A DNA stretch of 64,000 nt from Gracilaria domingensis. Its lineage: Eukaryota; Rhodophyta; Florideophyceae; Gracilariales; Gracilariaceae. The notes under the pieces are model-generated. The model did not search any database. It saw only the letters and a program-made list of their open reading frames with translations, and was not told where the DNA came from. Position 1 is the first letter of the stretch. Each line of letters starts with the position of its first letter. Of the stretch, positions 33,435 through 44,608 are shown one piece after another. Location of the stretch: assembly GCA_022539475.1 (NCBI GenBank), contig VCMS01000208.1, positions 35,254 to 99,253 on the forward strand. Reading direction: 5' to 3'. Both the position numbers and the translations under genes were made by a program.

Positions 33435-33899
33435 TGTCGTATAATGACTCTTAGGTTGGGTTTTGGATGAACGGTCATTGCTGTATGGTCAGAGATGTTT
33501 CGCAGGTTGTACACGTGGGGCTTTGCCGGCCCCCCTATGTCTAAAACTTTCCAACTTGTAGTATTTGTATTATAGGTACTAGATTAGTACTCGAGGTGCA
33601 CTGCGTTTCAGTGCACTGTTTTAGAGGTTGAGGCGCCTCGCAGCGGATACTTAGGCAGCTCGAACAGCGCCTCCCTTCTGTGGTAAAGTAAGAGACGTCT
33701 TGGCAACTATCTGAACCCATAAGTTAGCAAGTACCAAAGACCTTAAGGTTTTCAAGCCATCGCTACGTCGCTCGCCGTCTCCTGTAGGCACGACCGATAG
33801 CTCTCGCCCATTGCACCTTTTTACCAGTGGTCTTGCCATTGGTCCTTCATCCTTTGGACCGTTCCTCTCGTGTTTTGTGACCCGTGCTACTATACTACA
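33435..33899 (+). repeat. 3' LTR of element 2
   Basis: 465 bp, starting TGTCG and ending ACA, alignable over its length with the LTRs at 9035 and 18186 but clearly more diverged. The 5' partner is missing, so age and target duplication cannot be read. Confidence 0.88.
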
Positions 33900-36480
33900 T
33901 GTCTGGCCATTGTGTAGAGCATGCTACTCCTCAGTACATACCTGGAAGGGCAACAGTTTATTGCTCGGACGAGTCATGGCGCTTTGCGTTGGCTCCTCAA
34001 TATAACCCATGCCCCTGGAAGGCTCGCAAGATGGCGTCTACGTCTCGCCGAGTTTCACTTGGAGGTTTAGTACCGATCTGGTATAAAACATCTTTCTGCC
34101 GATGCAGTTTCGCGCATGCCGACTTACGGAGAAGATAAAACGCCCGTGGAGGACGAGATAACGTGTCCGCTTCTAAACGAGATGGAAACCAATACAGAAG
34201 ATTCTGTAGCGGATGTAATTGTATTCGGAGAAGTCATCTTGAATGCTTTGATCAACTGGCCAATGTTTACCAAAGACGGGGACCAACTAAATGTATTTAC
34301 GACCATTCCGGAATAACCAAACGTCACATCAATAGCAATTGAAGAGTTCATCGCGTCGCAGAAAAGACATCCCTTCTGCAAAACAGAAGCCGCATCCGTC
34401 AGCGACCCTAAGTCTCAGTTTGATTACGACCGCTCTGGGATATTTTGCGTAATCTAACCGATCGAGGGAGCAGTCCAGACAGTCGTACATGAGTCCATAC
34501 GGTACAGATTTCTTGAATTCGCTCATTTCCAAAGTTTGGCGGCGCACCCAGGTGGGATCGAGATGTACTACACCCTACGTCAGGATTTCTACTGCCCCTT
34601 CATCTCATAGAATATGTTTGAGATCGTTTCTCGGTGTGAGCCGTGTCTAAAAGTCCGTGGAACTCACTTAAGAAGCAGAAGTACTAGACTTTGTTCCCGA
34701 CAACGGGCCTTTTTGAATTCGTAGCTATGGATATACTAAGATCTCTGCCGGAAAAAGGCGCAGAAGGGACTATCTAGTGGTGATAAAGGACAGCTTTACA
34801 ACGTTCACTTGGTGAATGCCGCGGTGTGACAATAAATGAACAGGTATCGCCGTCGCGTTCCTGAATAACTGGGTCTACCCCTACGGAATTTCTACCTACA
34901 TTCTCACCTAGAACGGCTCGCATTTCGTCGCAAAATATTTCGAGTCTCTCGCTGCAGAACTCGGTGTTGCGCATGCTCTCACGACTACGTGTAACTGGCA
35001 GACTGACAAACGAACAGGACGAAAGGTTTAATAAGGTTTTGGTGAACCGCTCGCCGCAATTTTTTTCGGAACACCAGAAGGGCAGGGGCAAATGGTACAA
35101 TCGTTGGTATACGGCTATAACGTGCAAGTTCACAGTTCAACCGTATTCAATCCCTTCGACCTGTCCCCCACGCGACATCCTCTCGGGATTGTGCTCGACG
35201 AACTTACGTCAGCCATCCCGCAACCGGCATCTCTCCAGCCGACAACGGCAGAGACTCGACGCTTAAAACTGGCACGCATATCGGAACTAACCAAGCTAGC
35301 CTACCTGTGCACACCAAATTAGGCGAAGAGCACGAGCGCTATAAAGCCTCCTTTTATTCCCAGATGCAGTGTACTCCAACCCTTCAAGAAGCGGATATGA
35401 TTTACTTAGACGCTCTGCGTCGGAAGAAAAACTCGACTAAGTACGAGGATATTGCTTAGAAACTATTATCAGCTTCGAAAAGCCCGTAAACGTTTGTCCG
35501 TGTTACCCTAGTATTCATTTGGGTGATTTATGGACTATCTCTGGCTCACGAAAGGGTTCAAATGTCTACTATGTGGCTCTACGGAGAAGAACCTGATGTA
35601 TGCCGTATGTATGTCGTATCTACAGCGTGTGAATGGTTGGTTTATGACTGGAATTCAGCTACAACAGGCAAAGTGCCAATATCAAACACTTACTTTCTTA
35701 TTCCGTTACATATGCCATCATTTGTCATCCACTAGGCACTCATACGACCAAAATGCGAAGCTGATACGACTTATATACGACTTTTTGCCAAACATGGGAC
35801 GGGGTATGCACCTGAACCCCTGTATCAGACATGAAGCGTACAAACATCACCCAAATGCTCTCCTGGGGTTACCAAAACTACGGTTATTCTGGATATTGAC
35901 GGGCTACATGATAATTTTAGTAATGACCAAGTGACTGCGGTGCCCACACCTGCTCTCCAATAGCATGCAACCTCCCGTACCTTTCACTAATTCTAATCCC
36001 GTATTGGACACCCCTCCTATTTCCGGAGAGAGAGATAATACTGCTGATATAACCAATAATGAAAGAACTACTATAGAATTGAATGCTAAATCAGAAGCAC
36101 CATACTCGGATCCAACGCCCTCACAGTCGATGGACGATCCTACTCCTACTGCAGACAGTAACCCCAAAACAGCGGTCCGTGCAGACCAGACTCCGGCTCT
36201 AGTTGAACAGAATTCGTCGACGCCCCCTTCGGTGGCGGGAAAGGAAGGCGTCATGCAAAAGGTTATCGTTCACGGTACAGCTGAAGACGGTGAGCAGCTT
36301 TTTCGAGTTAAGTAGTACGGTTTTAAGAAGTCTACATGTGAACCGAGGCGGAACATCTCACAAAGCTTCGTGGAACGACAGTTTCGCTGGACGGGTCGCG
36401 GGGACGCATCGCAACTTAATAAGGGGAGTACTAGACGGCGAGCAACTCGGAAGCAAGAAGCTCTGGAGCGGTAACTAATC
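33900..36480 (+). pseudogene. pol: RNase H-integrase-chromodomain remnant of element 3
   Basis: Reading from 33900 gives CLAIV, a stop, then the RNase H end (YLEGQQF, LRWLLNITHAPGRLARWRL, SADAVSR). A linker (34116-34316) leads to an integrase H2C2-like region (AAHPGGIEMYYTLR, CEPCLKVRGT, 34540-34670), core remnants (VAMDIL at about 34725; NNWVYPYG at about 34870) and VQSLVYGYNVQVHSS at 35092. After an insertion at about 35515-35945 come a Pro/Ser linker and a chromodomain (EDGEQLFRVK, a TAG where Trp is expected at 36313, then YGFKK ... RNISQSFVERQF). Many stops and several frameshifts. Not functional. Confidence 0.8.
35515..35945. repeat. Insertion in element 3, related to 37690-37990
   Basis: This stretch interrupts the integrase-chromodomain linker. 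Its part ATTCCGTTACAT...CGACTTATATACGAC matches the inverse complement of about 37700-37790, and CTGAACCCC...ATCAGACA near 35813 matches directly near 37926. A small non-autonomous element with inverted parts is plausible; the ends are not precise. Confidence 0.5.
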
Positions 36481-37197
36481 CTCTCAAAGCAGGTTGCAAC
36501 GTAGTGTCCGAACGACATTGCTTCTTCACAACAGGGCCTTTTCCGTGTTGGGTTACTGCCCCAACCCACAAAGCCCAAATTATAACATGAACACTTAGAA
36601 GTGGTCCGAACACAGAAGGAGATGGAAGAACAAGGTTCCCGGAAGGCACTTGAGCACTTTGCGAAATGCACAGCACGTGACGTGGCGTCCAGAAAGGACC
36701 CTGCGTGCAAAATGGTTTCCAGCAATGACTCGCTACGCCGCGAAGAGCTGCAGCACCTTGTGTTCATGCTCTTCAGTGCCGTAGGTGCAGAACGTCCCGG
36801 CACGGCTGAGGAGGTTACTTGCGAGGATAATCAAAAATTCCGACACGGAAATTACCCCTCCGCAAGCGGTTAGAAACAACGATGCTTGTTTGCCCAGTGT
36901 CTCGGTAACGAAGCCGTTTCAGAGGCTGTAAAGACGCGATTTGTGGTGCTGGCGCGCTCAAAGTACTTAAGAGTTTTTGGGGGCCGGCGCCCATGCTCTG
37001 CACACATTACTGACTACCAAATCGCTCAAAGAGTCCTCGCTAGTGCACAGCACTACAAAAGCTCTCGAAAATAGAAAAGTTTTATTGAGCAGCATTGCTG
37101 GGTACATGTCATGCTATTGCTATTGACTGAACCGGTTCAGCATTCCGCGTTTGGAACTGGAGTTTCAATATCCGTCGTTTCGGCTTCGAGCTCTAAA

Positions 37198-39200
37198 AAG
37201 TATCTCCAGGAACATCCTCATCCCCCATTGCTGATTCAGCGCCTGGCTTTACTGCTTCCATGACTGTAGTGAAATCCCTAGTAACCGGTTTCCGGATGCG
37301 CACAAGACGCTTAGTGGTCTGAACCCAATCTGTGACACGCTCCAGATGTTGTACAAATCTGTCCGAAACGGCTACTTCGGGCTGCTCGTATCACTCGTTT
37401 AGGCTTTCATAGGCCTTATACATTCTCTCGGACAGATGATTGCCGTTGCCAGATAAGTCCTGCGATGTGTTCGAGAGAAAAGAGTCATAAAGAAGGCGAA
37501 AAATAGTTCCAGATTCCGGTTTGACGTCTTTCGAACGGACTAGTCCCACAGAAGTTTATTGAGACCAGACCGGAATGAAATCATGCTCTACCAGAACTGC
37601 TTTGCTTTCGTCTTCTCCAGGTGAACATTTAGATAGTGTACGTACGCTTCATGTTTGATATAGGGCTTCAAGTGACTACGCTATGTCTGGTTGGGCACAA
37701 TGTCGTATATAAGTCATATTTATGTCAAACATGATTCGCATGAGTGCGAAATGCATGTCGGATGATGCAAATGTAACGGAATGAAAAAAACGAAAATTTT
37801 CGAGATTGGAACTGTTCCTGTTGCGTGCGAATACTATCCATAAACCAGCCATGCGCATGGCTTAAATGTGACAAAGATACGGCTTACGTCCGATTTTGGT
37901 ACAAGGCAGGCACAAAGTAAACACTTGAACCCCTTCATCAGACACAGGCATTACACAGACCAACCAAATGATCACCGCGTTTTCCCCTACGCTTCCGTTT
38001 TCGGTGTTTTGAATATATTCGCCAGCGACGCACTCAGAAAAAGCAAAGCCAAGAGCTGGTGGAAATTAGTGAGAGGCGCATTGACGGGGCGCATCCATCC
38101 ACTCCGACTCCGGAAGATATGGAGGATTACGTATATACTCCTCTCAATCGTCTCGCCCAGCCGAATGTCTCGGACTGTCCGGGAAGCGGGCACTCTCTTA
38201 ATCGTACCAGAGATACTCTGGCCTCGGAGTTCTGTCCCGGTCCCTACGGGCGACGTAATCTAAGAGATCATTCGCCTCCGGCGTACCGAAATTGGTACCA
38301 CGCACGGTTTTCTGCCCACCGAGGCCACGGATAAAGCGAAAAAGATCACACGGACGCTTCATCAACCGTCCAGTTGGAGCGTTCAGATCGGGATCCCTCG
38401 CCAAGCGCCAAGGCTGAACTTCAGTTGCATTGGGATTCCCTCCCGGGCAGCGTAAAAGAACGCAAAGAACGCCACCACGCACCATTCCATCTTCGGCAAT
38501 GCACGCGCAAAGAACGTATTCGGTCTCCGCCGAGCATCAAGACAGTGTAATAACCCGCACCTTGGGTGTTGGGACGCAAAGGTAGCGTAAGATAGTGAAT
38601 GATTCCTTTTATACCGCAACTAGAAGGTAGAGACCTCGGCGCTTCGGTCGCACAAGATTGTGAAACTCCTGTTTATACCATCGGCGAGAAACGATCTGAC
38701 CCGTATGGATGCTGGCCGCGTTGCTAATATCATCTCCCCATTGCTCGCGATCTGAGATGAGATAAAACCATCCAACGGAACACTTCATGCGATGAAAGCG
38801 AGAAGTTTGTGGTAATGGCGGGAAGGAATCCGTTTCGGAGTTGGCGTCGTTCACTTCCCGAAACCAGGTTAGCATTTCCGCCAGACATCGTTGTTCGTCG
38901 CGTTCTTGAGGGCAACGTACCCAAAGCATGTCTGCTGGAGCGCTGGATTCGGACAGTACCGCATGAAATCGCAAATGATCATCGAGTCTGATACGCATAT
39001 GAGCCCAACGAGCTTCCCAGGCTCGGTCTCGGAGACGCTAGTTGCCAACATACCCTACTTCCAGACGCACTGGGATGACGGCGAAACCCGTCGCGTCAAA
39101 CCAGTCTGCCAAAGTATCGACATATTGGTCTGCCGGAGACGGAATGGCTACTCTGAGACGATAGATTGATACGCGTCCCGGAAGGCGACGATGGTCGAAG
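37198..39200 (-). pseudogene. Antisense gene in element 3, homologue of the one in element 2
   Basis: Coding-like minus-strand sequence with stops. The N-terminal half reads from about 39200 (FDHRRLPG, WFDATGFAVIPV), through TAG near 39045, an ATG at 38998, DMLWVRCPQERDEQRCL, SVGWFYLISDR and KQEFHNLV to a stop at 38609. The same frame goes on to 38198 (GGVLCVLLRC, NDLLDYVARRD). A separate block at 37198-37490 (YDSFLSNTSQDLS ... VQHLERVTDWVQ) aligns with the C-terminal block of the gene in element 2. A repeat at 37690-37990 probably interrupts it. No known domain. Similarity to element 2 is at the protein level only, so the gene predates the split of the two lineages. Confidence 0.55.
37690..37990. 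repeat. Second copy of the insertion seen at 35.5 kb
   Basis: The left half is inverted and the right half direct relative to 35515-35945, with about three quarters of bases matching in the best parts. It lies between the conserved blocks of the antisense gene. Confidence 0.4.
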
Positions 39201-39280
39201 TCTCTCTCGGGACTCACTCAGTAATCTCCGAGTTGCGGAGTAGTTCTTGCGAAATGAAGAGAGGCAAGAGGAGAGTCGTA

Positions 39281-40801
39281 CGTTTAGGAATGAAGTGAGA
39301 CGCTAGGGGCGGGCATAGAGGGCAGGGAGGGGAAAACGCCGGATGAGGTATGACGCGGAGCCAGAAAAGAGGAAGGTAAGCAGTCTTTGAGTTGTATCAA
39401 GTAGACACCGAAAACGGAGTCGAGCGTTTCCGACGTGAGGTTGCCAGAGGATGGGCAACAAGCTAAGCAAGGCCCTAGCAAGACCCATTGTCATTGAATC
39501 ATCATTTGTCTGTAAATGAAATTGACGCCTGTGAATAAAATATAAGCGCACTTTTGACGAATTTAACTTTTCCATGAGATCTCAATCTTGGAAATGTCAG
39601 TGAGTCAAATCCTTGCTTACAACTCAATGATTTTGGTCATGTTTCACTCACTACAGGGCCATTCCTCTTTGCACATCTATTGAAGACTCTTTCCTCTTTC
39701 GTTCGAAAAGTTTTGCCTGGGGGCGTGGGGGGGGTCTGTAAGATACTGAGCCGTGACGGTTGCGGTAGTGGAACTGTTAGCAGAGCGACTAATCGGACGT
39801 CGTTCTTGTAGTATACATAGTAGTAATCCAAGTGTATGCTGGTGGCAGCTATTGCCCCGCAATCGATAAGTTATAAAGGTTTGCGGCGGCCCCGGACTAG
39901 ATATTTATTTCCGCTAGTTCGACCTTGGACGCCATGACGGTAAATGAAGGTGATTCCTACCAGGTTCTTCGTCTCGTCTCTCGTAGCACGAATCTTAGGT
40001 CTTAGTAGGACAGCAGTCTGTCTATATCTTGTTCTGGCTGTCTTGGGACGCTTTCTTTACCGTCACGCCGGCTTTCTGGTTAGGCGCTTGGTACCTTTTT
40101 GAACCGCGTGTGTCTCCGTACTCGGATTCACCACAGAGTGTCGTGGACTACTCCGCACCTTCGACGACCGACTTTTCAGACTCGTCAGGTCACACGGCCT
40201 TACAACCCATATGCCGCACATCCACGCGATTGTTTCCCGACATTCTGTTGGAGCGCTTGCGCGTACTATTCTACATTACAATCCGAGCACTCGAAATCAT
40301 CCTTACTAAGGAGTTATGATTAGCATCCCCGATACATCGGGAGGGCACGTTTTGCTGTACAGCAATGTACACGTTGGCACCGCGCTGGACCTCACAAGAA
40401 AGTTTTGGAAAAGGATGAGCGCAATTTGAGATTGATTGTCACTCGTGGATGATACCCGGATTCCAGGTGGACCTCGTTTGACGAGCGCTCAATGCGCGTT
40501 CGCACCTCAATTTCAATGTGTCTAAATGGAGGACATCCGCCATGCCGATAAAGGGCATTATGAGTGCAAGCGATACACTCTGCACTCCATATGCGCCCAA
40601 ATTTATCTCATAGTGCATCCCGCGCTGTCAGGTTGCACTCCAAACGCATTCCGAACAATGAAATGAACTATTAAAATTTTGCTTTGCATTTGTAACCTAG
40701 TCCAAAGGAAATGCGAATGGATTAAAGAACGAGTGCACTTGGAGGTTCAGCAGAGCCCTATTTGTACTCCAAATGCGCTTGAGAAAATGAAAAGAATTCT
40801 T
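39281..40801. other. No gene seen
   Basis: Short open frames only. The GC content falls towards the right. I see no repeat in common with the rest of the window. Confidence 0.35.
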
Positions 40802-40941
40802 CTAGGATAGATTCTTCATTACCTCCTTGCAACCTTCGTTTGCAGCGTAATGCAACGCCTTCCAACCGTCGTGGTTTCCACTGTGCACATCAATGCCACG
40901 CTGCAAAAGCTTTTGCAAAATCTCCACTTGTCCACTTGAGC
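40802..40941 (-). pseudogene. Ankyrin-repeat fragment
   Basis: A 46-codon minus-strand frame encodes about one and a half ankyrin repeats: GQVEILQKLLQRGIDVHSG and then DGWKALHYAANEGCKEVMKN. The pattern W-x-ALHYAA-x-EG-x-x-E matches the ankyrin consensus well. There is no start codon, and a stop follows at once, so it is an isolated relic of a longer gene or one small exon. Ankyrin repeats bind proteins; nothing more can be said. Confidence 0.6.
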
Positions 40942-42119
40942 GAAAACTCGTGTAATCAAATTTAATTCGAATGTCATGGGATTTTCATATCTTGTTCAGT
41001 CAATTTTCGTACAGCCAGGTTGTGTGTCATTATGTTCTCATTGCATGAAAACCTACTGAGATACTATTAAACGTAATTTTTCTAAAACATTTGATCCATT
41101 GAAAATAGCTTGAACATCTACAAAACTTTGCATAGGTACATGAAAGTAAATGACTATTCAATGACGGAAAGTTTTACCTGGAAAGCCATATGTTGCATTT
41201 TTAATAGGCATCAGGAAGCAGCTGTCGCTTACTCCATATGAACGTAATTCTCCTTTAGACAGTTCTGAAAAGGTCTCTTGATTCAACCAGAACTTGATCC
41301 AATTAGTACCTTTGCCATCCTTGCTGCTAATTTACTTCAACTGGTCCAAGGTTGGCAGTGGAGGGCACCGCGTTATCGAAGAGCAGTCCCAAAGCAAGCA
41401 CGGGTTTATCGCTGGATTACTTTACACGATCGTTCTAAGAGTGTGTCCGGCTTTAATCCGTTCGATGACTGCTACATGCTTCGCTTTCAAAATTCCTAAC
41501 GTTTCCCAATTGATTGAAATGGTGTGCTGATGATGAAGCGGTTTGGAATTGGACCGGACTGGTTAAAGAATTTCTGTACGCTGCTATTTTCTAATCGTCA
41601 CTTTTATTTGCATATAGAGAATCCATCAAACGTTACACGTTTACGGCGAGGAGAACGAACCAATAGTTGCATAAAGCATGGGAGTCAAAGTACGTTTTGA
41701 CATCCGCACTTCTCATGCATTCCAACAACACTTCTCAAACTGCAAAAGGTTTTCACAAATGTTTTGGAAGACTTTGCAAACACGCTGTCAATGAACGACA
41801 TCTTCTCAGACCACCATTCAACCGTTTTAATCGTATGAACAACGAGGAAACAATTCAAGGCTAGTATCGACCAACTATTCAAACAAATATTGACAAACCA
41901 TACGCGTAAGTCGTTCGCGTTATCAATACGATAAGCTCTTTCAGTATCAGACGTATGAACTGAAAACTTCGCTGATTGTGCACCTTCAGATATATGAAGA
42001 ACTCGTCAAGTCTCTTCATCAGTAGCGCATTCACCTTTTTCATCTTGCTTCCTGTGAAGAGCTAATCAGGCACAAAAGAAAAAAAAGCCACATCCCAGAC
42101 ATTTATTTTTGCCAAGTCT
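40942..42119. other. AT-rich region, no gene seen
   Basis: Low GC content, with short open frames only. No recognised element. Confidence 0.35.
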
Positions 42120-42159
42120 CTAGAAATAAGACGAGGGCGAAGGCAGAATCTGCGGTCTC

Positions 42160-42425
42160 CGTTCAGTTGCCCCGATCACAGCGCGCTGCGGCGCATCCAA
42201 AGCTCCGTCGTGAGGCGCGCGCTGCGTCGGAGCTAAAAGGAACATCGCTTGCAACGCGCGCCGCGCGCCGCTGCGCGATAAGGAGGAACATCTCGTGTGC
42301 TTCGTGCCGCGGTGCAGGCGAAACACCATCGTGTGCCTCGCGCAGTGGCACAGCGAGGAGGAAGATCACGTTCGCAGCGCGCCTCTGGGCGGTGAGCAAG
42401 AAAATCACCTGCGCCGCGCTTCGTC
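42160..42425 (-). repeat. Degenerate GC-rich tandem repeat
   Basis: GC-rich, with the motif GAGGAA(C/G)ATC-N-CG(T/C) and GCGC runs recurring at irregular intervals of about 50-60 bases. In one minus frame it reads as repeated FLL...AQRRAA-type units. This is probably a decayed minisatellite and not a gene. Confidence 0.5.
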
Positions 42426-42429
42426 TGTG

Positions 42430-43395
42430 TTCTGCGAAGTGGAATATAGTCTGTTCGCTTTGGAAACTAAGCTAGTTTTTGGGCTATTTGGGGCGCGCGA
42501 GGGGGTGGCAGAGGCTGGCACTCAAAAAATTAAGAAATTTTGGAATATTAAATTCCATATGGCGCAGTTTAGTTCTTGGGTCCCCTAGTTTTTGTAGAGG
42601 TTCTACTTCGCCGCACCACCCCATTCACTCTTTTCCGCGACCCTCTCTCAAAACTGCACTCGTGCTAGTTTGCCTTTCCATTTTCTCCCATGTTGCAATG
42701 CCAATCGGAACTCATCCCACCTCAATCATCCCAACGTTCCTTCCCATCCAAACCGCAATCACTCTTTACTCATTTTTCGCCGATCCTGCGTTCGGATCCT
42801 TCCTCTCCGTCTCCCCAAAAGCTTTTCTGTAGAAGTACGGGTAGCAACCCTCCCCAATCCCGTACACCCGCGTCGCCCAAAAACAGCTTCCCATTCCTCC
42901 CCATCCTTCTCTCCTTATGCGCCGCCAGATTTCGTTCGGCCGTTCGCAGTGCCATGCCCTACGTTAAAACCCAGTCAAGACCGGAGCCCTGATTGCCTCC
43001 TGTGGCACCTCTTCCATCACCATCCTCTTCTCCTTACGCCTCTTCGTCAGACGGCTCTTCCGGTGCCCGAGCCTACCAGCCTTCGCCTTCGGTGTCAAAA
43101 AGAACTCCTTCTGTGCCGCAACCCTTCCCATACTTCCCATCTCTGTCCTTCCTTCTACATCCGATTTCAACATCCTTTCCTCCACCAACCCTTGTCTTGT
43201 GCAGAACACTTTCACCGCCTTCTCCACCACGTCTATCACGTTTCTAAGGACCATAAGCTTCTCTTGCAACTCATCTAGGCCTCCTGGCGCACATTATAGT
43301 ACACCATACACATTTTATCTCATCTCCATCTCTTAAACGAACAAAAAACTGCGCAGGATTAATATCTTCTCAAACCACTCGATAAACGGCCGCAA
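42430..43395 (-). repeat. Repeat R, inverted copy
   Basis: The inverse complement matches 57345-58262 along its whole length and 29022-29281 at one end. The shared end (GTCTGTGTTCTGCG) is at about 42427. The strand shown follows the direction of the 57 kb copy. The sequence is purine-rich on that strand, with open but poorly conserved frames. The type of element is unknown. Confidence 0.7.
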
Positions 43396-43399
43396 CATG

Positions 43400-43985
43400 T
43401 CCGCGGAACGTGAAGCAAAACTTGCCAGCTTGCCATCCCAAAGTCTTACATTCTTGTCAAAACTGGCCGACGCGATATACCGCCCATCTGGACTGGACGC
43501 CCTCCATTTGACAAGCTGCTGATGGCCGGTCATGCGCGAAATGGGCTGTATGCCCTAGGTGCGTTTCCAAACGTCTTCCCACAGCATCAAAGTGAAATTA
43601 TCGGACCCACTCACCATAAGTTCCCTCCCGCCCGTACTTTGCCGTTTCACCTTTTCATAGCGCTCCAACGCCTCTTCTCGCGACCACTTGACCGGCATGT
43701 ATCCGTTCTGCTCGTCCAGAGATGCAAACGCACCGCACTTGAGCACGTAGTCGGTAGAAAGCGTGATGGAATTCACCCAGTGAGCATGTGCATTTATAGT
43801 CGACAAAGATAAGCCATTATCAGCATTCTAGATCTTTATACTATGATCCTGAGAAGCAGAATAGATAAAACCGCCTCCACTCCACACGGCAGTCGTGACG
43901 GCAGCTCTATATCGCGCGAGCATCCTGACCGCGCTCATGCTAGCCACGTTCCAAATCTTCAGCGTAGCATTCTTCGAAGCAGACA
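43400..43985 (-). pseudogene. NLE1: Notchless (NLE1/Rsa4) WD40 fragment
   Basis: A minus-strand frame encodes part of a WD40 propeller that matches Notchless, an AAA-ATPase (Rea1/MDN1) partner in 60S ribosome maturation in the nucleus. From the 5' side it shows NATLKIWNV; GGFIYSASQDHSIKI followed by TAG where Trp is expected; HAHWVNSITLSTDYVL; a spacer ending in RYEKVKRQ; and GRELMVSGSDNFTLMLWE. After a stop, MTGHQQLV, SPDGRYIASASFDK and VRLWDG continue the order of the family. The STDY and SGSDNFTL blocks are typical of this protein among WD40 families. It is cut at 43985 by the left end of the Plavaka element, and at the other side it runs into repeat R. N-terminal NLE domain and the last repeats are absent. 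Confidence 0.82.
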
Positions 43986-44483
43986 CGTCTGTCTCTTGCA
44001 GATGCTAGTTTTTGGCGAGGGTCGTCCAGAAATTGGCAAGGGTCGTCCAGTAAATTTTTTGAAAAAATATCGAGATCAATTATTTCAAAATTTGCAGATA
44101 ATTGCTTGGGTCGTCCAGAATCTCTGTGCAGTAAATACTGGGGGGTTTTCCACTCGTGCTAGTTCTTTAGTCGAGGGCTACCTGAACCGTATTTCGCGAA
44201 GTCTAGGTTCAGTTTCCATTGAGGTGCACATTACACGATACCTTCTGCGGAATGATACCCTGCAACGCATGGAATACTAGTGCTAGTACAGATGATCCCC
44301 ATTATGAAATCATACCGTTTTATTCGTATCTATTCTTCTATCGACCGCTTTTGCTAACCACTACTTCGCTATATTACATGTACCATTTCCCCATAATGGA
44401 GCGGGTGTAGGCGCAATCTGCGGCAGATGCCGCAGACTGCACCTCCACCATAGTGCTGGATCGGTAGAACACATACGCACTCC

Positions 44484-44560
44484 GAGAGGATGAGGCGCGA
44501 AGCGCCTCATCCTCTCCGTTCCTCATGTAGGGAACCATGCCCAGATGCATGGTTCCCTAC
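44484..44560. repeat. Hairpin pair, copy 2
   Basis: The arms of both hairpins (44484-44516 and 44527-44560) are identical to those at 7502-7578 in copy 1, although surrounding bases differ. Confidence 0.8.
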
Positions 44561-44608
44561 TTGAGGAACCTGCACCTGCAACTCGTGAGCTACCTCCGCA
44601 TCAAAAGT

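Larger units (their letters stand above)
29282..33899 (+). mobile_element. Chromovirus element 2, 5'-truncated
   Basis: It contains the integrase C-terminal half, the chromodomain, a 3' region with an antisense gene, a polypurine tract and a 465 bp 3' LTR clearly related to that of element 1. The 5' LTR, gag, PR and RT are missing. Its LTR ends at 33899 and the RNase H frame of an older element resumes at 33900, so it was inserted into that element. Confidence 0.85.
33900..39280 (+). mobile_element. Chromovirus element 3, old and degraded, 5' part missing
   Basis: Pol sequence resumes inside RNase H at 33900 and runs through integrase and chromodomain to about 36480, followed by a region with an antisense gene (37198-39200). 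Protein similarity to elements 1 and 2 is clear, but nucleotide similarity is low, so it is a separate, older lineage. The right end and LTR are not found; 39280 is approximate. Confidence 0.65.

Noticed and set aside
42670-43278. A 202-codon plus-strand frame
   Set aside because: It lies in repeat R; the Ser/Pro/His-rich product is not preserved in the copy at 57 kb.
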